Program-made: the position numbers and the translations under genes
DNA from: CAZXYS01 sp964645005
GTDB lineage: Bacteria > Bacteroidota > Ignavibacteria > Kapaibacteriales > UBA2268
DNA: 64,000 bases
NCBI GenBank assembly: GCA_964645005.1
Contig: CAZXYS010000007.1
Span: 1-64,000, forward strand
Direction: 5' to 3'
Shown here: one piece after another, positions 53,803-61,734 of the stretch
Position numbering within the stretch: position 1 is the stretch's first letter
How the letters are laid out: each line of letters starts with the position of its first letter
The notes under the pieces: model-generated
What the model was told of the DNA's origin: nothing
Databases searched by the model: none
Seen by the model: the letters and a program-made list of their open reading frames with translations, nothing else

Positions 53803-54100
53803 AAATGAAGATACCATTATACCTGCGGAAATGGTTGAAATTTACGAAGATAAGAGAGCTGTAACTTTCGAGGGTATTTCAAAGGAAAATATTGCCGATA
53901 TACCTCGATTCGGCGGCAGAGAGGTAGAAAAAGACTATGAAGAACACGTTCAAGATACTATAAGAAAAATAATTGAAACCGGAGTTCATTCAGAGAAATA
54001 CAAACCTGACGAAAAATATGTAGGGGATCGTCTTTTCAGAAGGAGAAGGCGCCGCAATGCGCACCTGGGCTGGAGGATTGAGCCTCATTCCAAAATATAA
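53777..54100 (+). pseudogene. 3' fragment of an unidentified gene joined to OsmC remnant
   Basis: From about 53777 an open frame shifted relative to OsmC reads LKSVGDLGENEDTIIPAEMV, then EIYEDKRAVTFEGISKENIADIP, then FGGREVEKDYEEHVQDTI and a basic end (LFRRRRRRNAHLGW). It looks like natural coding sequence but lacks a start with a ribosome site; an ATG at 53831 could give ~89 aa. The VxxxEDKxxxxxGxSKENIADIP pattern and following DYEE resemble, weakly, the end of PRC-barrel domains. No firm family. Confidence 0.5.
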
Positions 54101-54125
54101 GTTTGTTTAACTACGGAAAATTAAT

Positions 54126-55697
54126 ATGAAAGAAGTTGTCGCAGCAAAAACAACAGATCTCAGCGAAGGACAGATGAAAACAGTATTGGTGGACGGCAGA
54201 AATTTGCTTCTTAGTAAAATTGGTGGTAAGTTCTATGCTGTTTCACCTTTTTGCACTCATTATGGTGCGGAACTTGAAGATGGCATTTTGAAAAGTGACA
54301 GGATCACCTGCCCCTGGCATAACGCCTGTTTCAATGCAAAAACAGGCGAAATGCTCGAGCCGCCGGCTTTGGATTCTCTTAACTCTTTTGAAACAGAAGT
54401 CAGAGAGGATCAAATCATAGTCAAACTGCCGGATGTGGAAAGTGAAAGCAGACACCCGGAAATGACTATCCCCGATCCAGTAAAGGATGATGAAATTTAT
54501 GTTATTGTCGGAGGCGGTGCAGCAGGATATATGGCTGCCCAGACTTTAAGGCAGGACGGTTTCAATGGAAGAATCGTTATGATAACAATGGAAGACAGAC
54601 TTCCTTATGACAGACCGAATCTCAGTAAAGACTACCTTGCCGGGGATGCGGAAGACGAATGGATGCCTCTTCGCGGTGAAGATTTTTTCAAAAAATATAA
54701 GATCGAAACTATCATCAACAGCCGAGTTCGCAATGTCGATACATTTAATAAGGAAATTGTTCACGATAACGGCACTATCAATTTCCATAAAGTTCTGTTC
54801 GCAACCGGCGGAGAGCCAAGAAATCTTAATGTACCGGGAAATAGTTTAGATAATATTTTCTACCTGAGAAGTTATAATGACTCTCAAAATATTATTGAGG
54901 CTGTTAAAAATGTTAAGAATGCTGTTGTGGTCGGTGCCAGCTTCATTGGAATGGAAACGGCGCATTCTCTTATGAAAAGAGGTTTGAATGTAACTGTAGC
55001 TGCGCCTGAGAAGCTGCCATTTGAGAATATATTCGGAACTGAGATCGGAAAAATGTTTAAGAAAAAACATGAAGAAAGCGGCATTATTTTTAAATTAGGC
55101 AGAACAGTAAAGGAGTTTGAGGGTAATAACAATGTGGAAGGCGTTCTGCTTGATAACAATGAAGAGATTGATGCCGACTTAGCTGCGATTGGTATTGGAA
55201 TAAAACCTGTTAGCAATCTCAGCGGTAATATTAGACCGGATGATGACGGCGCCTTCAAAGTAGATAAGTTTTTGCGGCTATCTGATTCGGTTTTTGCTGC
55301 GGGCGATTGCGCCAAATTCGATGATTGGCGCACAGGTGAGGAATTTAAAATTGAACACTGGCGGACCGCTATGCAGCAAGGTGCCATAGCAGCCCATAAT
55401 ATGTACGGCAAAAACATTGAATACCGGAAAGTACCTTTCTTCTGGACCGAACAAGCAGGGCTGGAACTGCATTATGTCGGACATGCGAAAGAATGGGACG
55501 AGATTATCTTTGACGGCGAAATTGAAGATGAACAGTTTATAGCTTATTACATAAAAAATGATAAAGTTCATGCCGCAGCAGGCATTGGCAGAAATAGAGA
55601 TATTGCAGCAATAAGCGAGCTAATGCGGCTCGGCAGAATGCCAAAGAAAAAAGACCTCGATGGATTCGAACCTGTAATTTACTTGAGGAAAATATAG
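54126..55697 (+). CDS. Rieske-type ferredoxin/FAD NAD(P)H oxidoreductase (AIF-like)
   Basis: A 523-aa fusion. Residues 1-105 are a Rieske [2Fe-2S] domain with ligands Cys43-x-His45 (FCTHYGAELEDG) and Cys62-x-x-His65 (CPWHNACF). Residues ~120-425 are a pyridine-nucleotide-disulfide-type reductase: FAD motif VGGGAAGYMAAQTL, DRLPYDRPNLSKDYL, NAD motif VVVGASFIGMETAHSL, and FAD-binding VFAAGDCA. A C-terminal reductase domain follows. It transfers electrons from NAD(P)H through FAD and the iron-sulfur centre to an unknown acceptor. Context (broken OsmC gene just upstream) suggests an oxidative-stress locus. Confidence 0.9.
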   Translation: MKEVVAAKTTDLSEGQMKTVLVDGRNLLLSKIGGKFYAVSPFCTHYGAELEDGILKSDRITCPWHNACFNAKTGEMLEPPALDSLNSFETEVREDQIIVKLPDVESESRHPEMTIPDPVKDDEIYVIVGGGAAGYMAAQTLRQDGFNGRIVMITMEDRLPYDRPNLSKDYLAGDAEDEWMPLRGEDFFKKYKIETIINSRVRNVDTFNKEIVHDNGTINFHKVLFATGGEPRNLNVPGNSLDNIFYLRSYNDSQNIIEAVKNVKNAVVVGASFIGMETAHSLMKRGLNVTVAAPEKLPFENIFGTEIGKMFKKKHEESGIIFKLGRTVKEFEGNNNVEGVLLDNNEEIDADLAAIGIGIKPVSNLSGNIRPDDDGAFKVDKFLRLSDSVFAAGDCAKFDDWRTGEEFKIEHWRTAMQQGAIAAHNMYGKNIEYRKVPFFWTEQAGLELHYVGHAKEWDEIIFDGEIEDEQFIAYYIKNDKVHAAAGIGRNRDIAAISELMRLGRMPKKKDLDGFEPVIYLRKI

Positions 55698-55747
55698 TAA
55701 TAGGAAAGTTTTAGGTTTTAAGATGAGTGCGACCTATAATTTGTTTT

Positions 55748-55826
55748 TGTCTATCCTTCGACTTTGCTGAGGATGACATTTTAAGCTTTCTATCGGCACA
55801 GTTTGGTTGCGCTCACTGTGACCGAT
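55748..55826. terminator. Hairpins between convergent reductase and rpsR genes
   Basis: TGTCtATCC...GGATgACA (about 55748-55777) and TATCGGcACAGT...ACTGTgaCCGATA (about 55791-55826) are two stems with small bulges. No strong T-run, so termination efficiency is uncertain; the first resembles a common extragenic repeat word. Confidence 0.45.
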
Positions 55827-55838
55827 ATTTTCCTAATT

Positions 55839-56105
55839 TTAAGTAACGTCCTGCGCAACGTATGGTATTAATGCAAGATGGCGTGCATATTTAATCGCTT
55901 TAGCTATTTCACGCTGTTGAAAAGCGCTGACGCCAGTGATTCTGCGTGGCAAAATTTTACCCTGATCGTTGGTAAAGCGCTGCAGGAACTTTGGATCTAA
56001 ATAATCAACTACCTTCTGACCTTTTATAGGATTGGGTTTTTTCTTTTGTCCACGTTTATTAGGTTTAAAGGTGGAGCCTGTCTGCATTGGATATATAGCG
56101 CTCAT
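55839..56105 (-). CDS. rpsR: 30S ribosomal protein bS18
   Basis: An 88-aa protein with the bS18 core KVVDYLDPKFLQRFTNDQGK followed by ILPRRITGVSAFQQREIAKA. It binds bS6 and 16S rRNA in the small-subunit platform. Here it is separated from rpsF and placed after bL31; its ATG overlaps the bL31 stop by four bases. The N-terminus is longer and basic, common in Bacteroidota. Confidence 0.95.
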   Translation of the reverse strand: MSAIYPMQTGSTFKPNKRGQKKKPNPIKGQKVVDYLDPKFLQRFTNDQGKILPRRITGVSAFQQREIAKAIKYARHLALIPYVAQDVT

Positions 56106-56341
56106 TTTGAACCCTTCTTATTTTCTTTGATCTCTTCTGATTTTTTAAATCTTTTATTGAATCTTTCTACTCGTCCGGCAGTGTCAACCAGAACCTGCTT
56201 GCCTGTAAAAAACGGATGCGATTTTGAATCAATTTCCAGAGTCATATTCTCATTTTTATAGCAGGAACGGGTTTCAAACACAGTTCCATCGGTCATCTTG
56301 ACTTTAACTGTATGATAATATGGATGAATATCCTTTTTCAT
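56102..56341 (-). CDS. rpmE: 50S ribosomal protein bL31, cysteine-poor form
   Basis: A 79-aa protein beginning MKKDIHPYYHTVKVKMTDG, with the conserved SHPFFTGKQVLVDTAGRVER. The zinc-binding CxxC pairs of the C+ form are lost (a single Cys remains), so this is the zinc-independent type. In many bacteria such forms replace the zinc form under zinc shortage; no Zur-like site is seen and no second copy lies in the window. Cotranscribed with rpsR. Confidence 0.93.
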   Translation of the reverse strand: MKKDIHPYYHTVKVKMTDGTVFETRSCYKNENMTLEIDSKSHPFFTGKQVLVDTAGRVERFNKRFKKSEEIKENKKGSK

Positions 56342-56345
56342 AGTG

Positions 56346-56531
56346 TTAACCTTCCTTTATTGCTGATATTTTGTCCACTTCATTAATATCTTTCACTCCA
56401 ACGAGCTTTTCCATAGCTCTGAGTGATCCGCGATTATCATCTTTGTACCACTGGATCACTTTAACTAAAATTTTATCCTGTTGAACTTTCTTCCTTTTTG
56501 CTTTATCGCCAAAACTTTGTGTCTTTGCCAT
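56346..56531 (-). CDS. Small basic protein of the ribosomal operon
   Basis: A 61-aa protein (MAKTQSFGDKAKRKKVQQDK, then ILVKVIQWYKDDNRGSLRAMEKLV). It is the first gene of the operon, four bases before rpmE. The size, basic N-terminus and context suggest a ribosome-associated small protein of the kind that is lineage-specific in Bacteroidota/Chlorobiota. Family not identified. Confidence 0.7.
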   Translation of the reverse strand: MAKTQSFGDKAKRKKVQQDKILVKVIQWYKDDNRGSLRAMEKLVGVKDINEVDKISAIKEG

Positions 56532-56569
56532 TTTTTATTCTCTTTAAATTTCTTAATATTGACGAACTA

Positions 56570-56599
56570 CAAATTTAAAACTGTTTTTTTTTATATCAA
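56570..56599 (-). promoter_or_regulatory. Promoter of the ribosomal operon
   Basis: On the minus strand TTG (56599-56597), a 19-base spacer and TAAATTTG (56577-56570) match the Bacteroidota consensus exactly, giving a leader of about 30 bases to the ATG at 56531. Confidence 0.7.
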
Positions 56600-56666
56600 A
56601 ATTTTTTGATTAAAAATCGTTTACTTAATACATTAAAACTATCACGAATAAGCTGCAGGATATTTT

Positions 56667-58712
56667 ATGGGAAGCGAAAAAAATTCAGACCGGCAAAAAG
56701 ATGAGCACAGGATACGAGAATTACGCAATCTCATCAACAAATATGATTATTATTACTATGTAGAAGCTCAACCGATTATTTCCGATCGTGAATATGATTC
56801 CCTGTTCAAGGAGCTGGAAGAGCTGGAACGGAAACACCCCGATTTAATCACCAAAGATTCTCCCACGCAGCGCGTCGGTGGTCAGCCTATCGAAGAATTC
56901 AAATCTGTCCGGCATGAGGTGCCTATGCTATCCCTCTCGAACACTTATAGCAGAGAGGAAGTCATGGATTTCGACAGAAGGGTAAAGGAACTGCTTGGCA
57001 CGGATGATTTTCGATATATTACTGAACTTAAGTATGACGGCGTTGCCATAAGCCTCAGGTACAGGGATGGGAAGCTCGATATGGGCGTAACCCGCGGGGA
57101 CGGCTATACCGGCGATAATATCACCCAGAATATAAAAACTATCCGCAGTCTGCCTTTGACAGTCGATCCACCGGAAATAGACGGCGATGAAATGAGCAAT
57201 TTTGAGGTGCGCGGCGAAGTTTATATGGACGAGGAGGATTTCTTCAAAATAAATGAAGCGAGAAAGGAAAGGGATGAAAAGATCTATGCTAATCCTCGCA
57301 ATTTAACCGCAGGTACTCTTAAATTGCTCGACCCAAAGCAGGTCGATGCTCGTCCGCTTAAGATAGTTTGTTATTATCTGCGTTCGGAAAAAGTTAAACT
57401 GACGCATCACAGCAAGAATCTTGAAATTATAAATAAAATGAAATTCCCCGGAAGCAGATATTATAGATTATGCGAAAATATTGACGAAGTATTCAATTAT
57501 ATTGATGAATGGGAGACAAAAAGAAATGATCTGCCTTTCCGGATTGACGGAATTGTTATAAAAGTGGATTCTCTCGAGCAGCAGGGATATCTGGGATTTG
57601 TCGCCCGCTCGCCCCGCTGGGCGATAGCATACAAATATGAAGCGGAAACAGCCGAGACTAAGCTTCATAAAATAGATTTTCAGGTGGGCAGGGTAGGTAC
57701 TGTTACGCCAAGGGCTATACTCGAGCCCGTCTTCATCTCAGGATCAACTGTCAGCAGAGCTACTCTTCATAACGAAGATTATATCAAAGAACTCGATATA
57801 CGAGAAGGGGATTATGTTCTGGTGCAAAAAGCAGGTGAGATAATCCCCAAAGTCATGGGCTTTGTCAAAGAGAAACGCCCTGAGGGGACAAAACCTTTCG
57901 AATTTCCTCGGTACTGCCCCTGCGAGAAGAAACAGAAGCTGGTGCGCCCGCCCGGGGAAGCAAATTATTTCTGTACGCACCCGGAATGTCCCTGGCAGGT
58001 GCGCAGAAAGATTGAGCACTTCGCTTCGCGTAATGCAATGTATATCGAGGGGCTCGGCGAAAAAGTTGTCGATAAATTTGTTGATCTCGGTTTCCTTAAC
58101 AATATTGCTGATATCTATGATCTGCACAAGCACAGGGATGAGATAGCCTCACTTGAAGGCTGGGGCGATAAAAGCGCAGACAATCTGCTGCAGGCAATAG
58201 GAAAAAGTAAGGAGCAGCCTTTCCATAAAGTACTCTACGGAATCGGGATAAAGTTCATTGGTGAAGAAAGTGCGCGGCTTCTGGCAAGTAAGTTCAAGTC
58301 GCTGGATAATCTTGCATCTGCTACTCAGGAGGACCTTGAAGCGGTCTATGAAATTGGCGCTAAGATGGCTGTTTCTATTGTCGAGTTCTTTAAAAATGAG
58401 AAACAGTTGGAAATAATCGAGCGTCTCAAAAAAGCGGGATTGAACTTCGAAGTTGAAGAAACTGAGGAATACGCTGCTGCCAATAAGCTGTCCGGTCTGA
58501 CTTTTGTATTGACCGGGGAACTGGAATCCGTGACCCGCAATGAAGCCAAACAGAAGATTGAGTCACAAGGCGGAAAGGTGACAGGTTCCGTCAGTAAAAA
58601 GACGAATTACGTTGTCGCCGGAGCCAACCCCGGCAGCAAATACGACAAAGCACAGAAACTGGGTACGGAAATTCTTGATGAGAAGAAGTTCAAGGAGTTG
58701 ATAGGGGAATAA
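56667..58712 (+). CDS. ligA: NAD-dependent DNA ligase
   Basis: A 681-aa replication and repair ligase. The Ia/NTase domain has YYYYVEAQPIISDREYDSLF and the adenylated lysine in LKYDG (Lys122). The OB fold, a Cys4 zinc finger (CPCEKK...FCTHPECPW), the HhH region (GIGIKFIGEESARLLASKF) and the C-terminal BRCT domain (GLTFVLTGELESVTRNEAKQ) are all present. Length matches the family. Divergent from the ribosomal operon. Confidence 0.97.
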   Translation: MGSEKNSDRQKDEHRIRELRNLINKYDYYYYVEAQPIISDREYDSLFKELEELERKHPDLITKDSPTQRVGGQPIEEFKSVRHEVPMLSLSNTYSREEVMDFDRRVKELLGTDDFRYITELKYDGVAISLRYRDGKLDMGVTRGDGYTGDNITQNIKTIRSLPLTVDPPEIDGDEMSNFEVRGEVYMDEEDFFKINEARKERDEKIYANPRNLTAGTLKLLDPKQVDARPLKIVCYYLRSEKVKLTHHSKNLEIINKMKFPGSRYYRLCENIDEVFNYIDEWETKRNDLPFRIDGIVIKVDSLEQQGYLGFVARSPRWAIAYKYEAETAETKLHKIDFQVGRVGTVTPRAILEPVFISGSTVSRATLHNEDYIKELDIREGDYVLVQKAGEIIPKVMGFVKEKRPEGTKPFEFPRYCPCEKKQKLVRPPGEANYFCTHPECPWQVRRKIEHFASRNAMYIEGLGEKVVDKFVDLGFLNNIADIYDLHKHRDEIASLEGWGDKSADNLLQAIGKSKEQPFHKVLYGIGIKFIGEESARLLASKFKSLDNLASATQEDLEAVYEIGAKMAVSIVEFFKNEKQLEIIERLKKAGLNFEVEETEEYAAANKLSGLTFVLTGELESVTRNEAKQKIESQGGKVTGSVSKKTNYVVAGANPGSKYDKAQKLGTEILDEKKFKELIGE

Positions 58713-58750
58713 TGAGATATTCTCCCTGCCTTCTAATTGAGAAGAACATA

Positions 58751-61189
58751 TTAATCAACAATTATCGGAAATGCATAGGATTTTCCGGAGGTTTTTACTT
58801 TTATGATATAAAATCCGGATGAGACATCGGATACATTGATCTCAAATTCCCCTGTTTGAGTTATAGTTTCCGAATTAGTATTCTCATTAAGTATTTTCTC
58901 CTTGCCATTGGTCACTTTCGAGCCCAGAGTGTTTGTTAAAGTGACTGTTTGTTCTGGCGGCATGGAATTTGGTAAAGTCCTTGAAAAGGGTACTTTGATA
59001 ATATTTTCAGCAGGATTGGGATACGGGTCAGCTATAGCAAAGCTGTAATCTCCGTCAATGATTGTTTTCAGACGAATAGGCGTTTCGCATCGGGTTGTGC
59101 CATAGTAATCCTCAGCAATCCCAATACCTTCCACAGGCACAGAATGGAGCCAGCATGTATCGCCGATCATTAGAGTGTCATACTGAACACCTTCTTTCCG
59201 CGGTGTGAAACAGACTTCGAGAGATATTTGCCCTTTGGGAGGTAAAATTATCGGGAACTGGCTTTGGGGCAGCGAAAAAGCTATATTGTGCTTAATGAAG
59301 ACATCATTGATATTAACGGGATAATCGCTTCGGTTGCTGATCTTAACAGGACCACAGACTATCGAAGGATAGACTGTTTCATCGAAGTAATACCCTCTGC
59401 CTTCTTTATCGAATGATATAATCAGATCGTTAGTGTCATTCCGGAAGCGTACTTCGACCGTATCAGATTCATTAGTGCAGCCATTAGAATTAGTTACTCT
59501 AATAAAGTATCTGCCTGATTCTTTAACAACGATAGTAAGAGAGCTGTCTTTCAGGTCTTTAGGTTTACCGCCGGATTGAATGTCATCGATCGGAAAGTAA
59601 TGCCAGCTAAATGATTGAGTTTGAACATGAGCTGTTATCATTACGGAATCACCAAGACACGGATCTTTCCTGCCGGTAACAGTAAGTTCAGGCTTGGGAT
59701 TGGGAAGGAAATTAACTTCTCTGCTTTCTGTCCAGGTGCATCCGTTTGTATCTATCACAGTGACTTCATAGACGCCGGATTCGGTTACTTCAATTTTTCC
59801 GGTGGTGTCGCCGGTGGACCAGTTAACAATTTCAAAATTTTCGTAATTGATATTAAATTCAACAGTATCTCCTACACAAAGAGGATTGGGGGATGATATT
59901 GATAAGATATTTTCAGGTCGTTTATGAAAAGACATACGGATTTTATTAGAGAAATTCCAGTTGCATGAATCAATACCGGCACGCACCCAGTATTCGCCGG
60001 GCTCGCTTACTGTGATACTTCGGGTTGTGTCGTTTGTTGACCATAATATATACGGATAATCTTCATCCGGAAACAGAGTTAGTTCTTCTCCCCTGCATAT
60101 AACAGTATCTCCTATAGCTGAAATAGTTGGAGAGATAGTATCCGGTAAGTTTTGGTATCTGTAGACTCCCGTTCCGGCTATAAAACCAGTGGTGTCGTCA
60201 ATGAACCAGATGTCATCAGTGTGTTTTTCAACGGTTAGCCCGCAATTGATCTTACTCCATGTAACTCCACCATCAGTGGTCAAATAGACTGCCTGATTTT
60301 CCCCGATAGCCCAACCGGTTTTCTCATCAAGGAGAAAAGCGCCGAACATTCTATTACCAGTTATGTATTCTCTCCAGTTATTGCCATTGTCAGTTGTCAT
60401 TCTCATGCCGCCATGATCGTTATGACCCATACACCCGCCAGCAAATGGAACAAGAAAAGAATTACCTATATGTGTTATCTCCTCCTGCCAATCATTCTCC
60501 CCGGATTTTACGAATATTTCCCAGGTTTTACCGGAATCGGCTGTAGTCCAGATATACCCGCTGCTAACAGCATAACCGGAGCCCCCAGGATAAAGAATAA
60601 CATCTGTCATGCCGGTATTAGGTAAATCAGTTTTGAATACACTCCATGAAGCGCCGCCGTCAGTAGTTCGCCAGAATTGTTGATAATAGCCATTGCCTTG
60701 TTTTGCTGCGCAACCTCCGCCGACAACAACACCGTAGTTTTCGTTCAGAAAGTAATTCCCCCATAAATTGAATTGATATTTATCAAAACCATAGGAATAA
60801 AAGTCTGGGGTAATGTCATCCCATGAAGCGCCGCCATCGGTGGATTTGAAAATTCTATCCGGTAAACCCAAACTGCTGTTAGAACCTGATGTATAGCCAA
60901 TTCTTTTATTAACGAAAAAAATACTTTCCAACTGATCCATATATGGGATTTCCAATCCCTGCCAGGTTTCGCCGCCATCGGTTGTTCGAATAACCGTTCC
61001 CTGATATCCGCAAACCCATCCATAATCCGGATCGGATTCGAGAAAGAACACATCTAAAAATGTCGTATCATCAAGGTTTTTAGGTATCGTAGTTATCCTT
61101 TCCCACTGAGCAAATATCTGAAGTGTAGCAGCAATGATAAAAAAGCTAAGTAAGACAAAGAATCTATTTTTTTGAAATTTTTTATTCAT
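58751..61189 (-). CDS. Large T9SS-secreted BNR-repeat / Ig-like protein
   Basis: An 812-aa protein with signal peptide (KNRFFVLLSFFIIAATLQIFA). Residues ~25-350 hold repeated Asp-box blades (RTTDGGETWQGL, KSTDGGASWDDI, RTTDGGASWSVF, MTTDNGNNWREY, LTTDGGVTWSKI) like Ycf48/sortilin-type propellers. Then two or three PKD/Ig-like domains with Cys-containing headers (GDTVICRGEELTLFP, SPNPLCVGDTVEFN, DPCLGDSVMITA) span ~360-580. An ASPM/HYDIN-type beta domain follows, and a type-A sorting domain (YPNPAENIIKVPF ... SGFYIIKVKT) ends the protein. A surface or secreted protein of unknown role. Confidence 0.87.
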   Translation of the reverse strand: MNKKFQKNRFFVLLSFFIIAATLQIFAQWERITTIPKNLDDTTFLDVFFLESDPDYGWVCGYQGTVIRTTDGGETWQGLEIPYMDQLESIFFVNKRIGYTSGSNSSLGLPDRIFKSTDGGASWDDITPDFYSYGFDKYQFNLWGNYFLNENYGVVVGGGCAAKQGNGYYQQFWRTTDGGASWSVFKTDLPNTGMTDVILYPGGSGYAVSSGYIWTTADSGKTWEIFVKSGENDWQEEITHIGNSFLVPFAGGCMGHNDHGGMRMTTDNGNNWREYITGNRMFGAFLLDEKTGWAIGENQAVYLTTDGGVTWSKINCGLTVEKHTDDIWFIDDTTGFIAGTGVYRYQNLPDTISPTISAIGDTVICRGEELTLFPDEDYPYILWSTNDTTRSITVSEPGEYWVRAGIDSCNWNFSNKIRMSFHKRPENILSISSPNPLCVGDTVEFNINYENFEIVNWSTGDTTGKIEVTESGVYEVTVIDTNGCTWTESREVNFLPNPKPELTVTGRKDPCLGDSVMITAHVQTQSFSWHYFPIDDIQSGGKPKDLKDSSLTIVVKESGRYFIRVTNSNGCTNESDTVEVRFRNDTNDLIISFDKEGRGYYFDETVYPSIVCGPVKISNRSDYPVNINDVFIKHNIAFSLPQSQFPIILPPKGQISLEVCFTPRKEGVQYDTLMIGDTCWLHSVPVEGIGIAEDYYGTTRCETPIRLKTIIDGDYSFAIADPYPNPAENIIKVPFSRTLPNSMPPEQTVTLTNTLGSKVTNGKEKILNENTNSETITQTGEFEINVSDVSSGFYIIKVKTSGKSYAFPIIVD

Positions 61190-61473
61190 CGTAATTCCTT
61201 TTTTATTTTAAGGATTGACTACTATATAGACAAATTAAAAGGAATTTTGTTACTAATTTTTGTTAGAATTTTAGATTTTATTTCTTATTTTTCATTAAGA
61301 CACTGATTAGATCGGTGATTATTTTGATATTCACTTGAAGCTAACAAAAAATTAACAAAAGCAAGGGAAATTTTAAGGAATCATAATAAAAATAAAAAAA
61401 ATTGAATTTATAATTTATTGAAACGCATAATGATTGAAACTTCCAAGAAAAAAAAGTTCGAATTTTTTAATAT

Positions 61474-61481
61474 TATGTTTG
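61474..61481 (+). promoter_or_regulatory. Candidate -7 box ahead of dnaA leader
   Basis: TATGTTTG fits TAnnTTTG; no clear -33 TTG at the expected distance. It would start transcription near 61488, about 250 bases before dnaA, upstream of the structured element and terminator-like hairpin. Confidence 0.35.
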
Positions 61482-61539
61482 TGATTTTTAAAAAAATATT
61501 ACAAATTACGGTTAGTAAAAATTGAGTACATGACAATTT

Positions 61540-61628
61540 TGTTCGGGGGCATCCGGTACCGAAGACTAGCCGGAAAACATAAAAATACCTTCGAAAATTA
61601 ACGGAAACATATTTTCGGGTGTTTTTTT
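61540..61628 (+). ncRNA. Candidate structured RNA / attenuator upstream of dnaA
   Basis: In the otherwise AT-rich gap 61190-61734, a GC-rich block holds TCCGG...CCGGA (61552-61574). It is followed by CGAAAAT (61592-61598), a 12-nt loop, ATTTTCG (61611-61617) and GGTG plus seven T (61622-61628), which has the form of an intrinsic terminator. It may be a small RNA or an attenuator of dnaA. It matches no riboswitch class I know. Confidence 0.45.
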
Positions 61629-61682
61629 GTCTCTAATCTTAAAAGAAGACCCAAAAAACTGAATCGGATTACTGAAATAGAG

Positions 61683-61704
61683 GTTATTCAAACGGTTGAA
61701 TAAC
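61683..61704 (+). promoter_or_regulatory. Inverted repeat in dnaA 5' region
   Basis: GTTATTCAA-acgg-TTGAATAAC is a perfect 9-bp stem 31 bases ahead of the dnaA start. A second partner (TTGAATATAACCT, ending 61722) can pair with AGGTTATTCAA instead, so two exclusive folds are possible next to the ribosome site. Confidence 0.55.
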
Positions 61705-61734
61705 AGTTGTTGAATATAACCTGAAGGGGAAGAA

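Noticed and set aside
55667..55678. GGATTCGAACC, the T-arm-like word of tRNAs
   Set aside because: It lies in frame at the end of the Rieske/FAD reductase (DGFEP) and no acceptor or anticodon stems surround it.
61190..61734. Possible oriC next to dnaA
   Set aside because: No cluster of TTATCCACA-like boxes or AT-rich 13-mers with boxes was found, and dnaN/recF are not adjacent.
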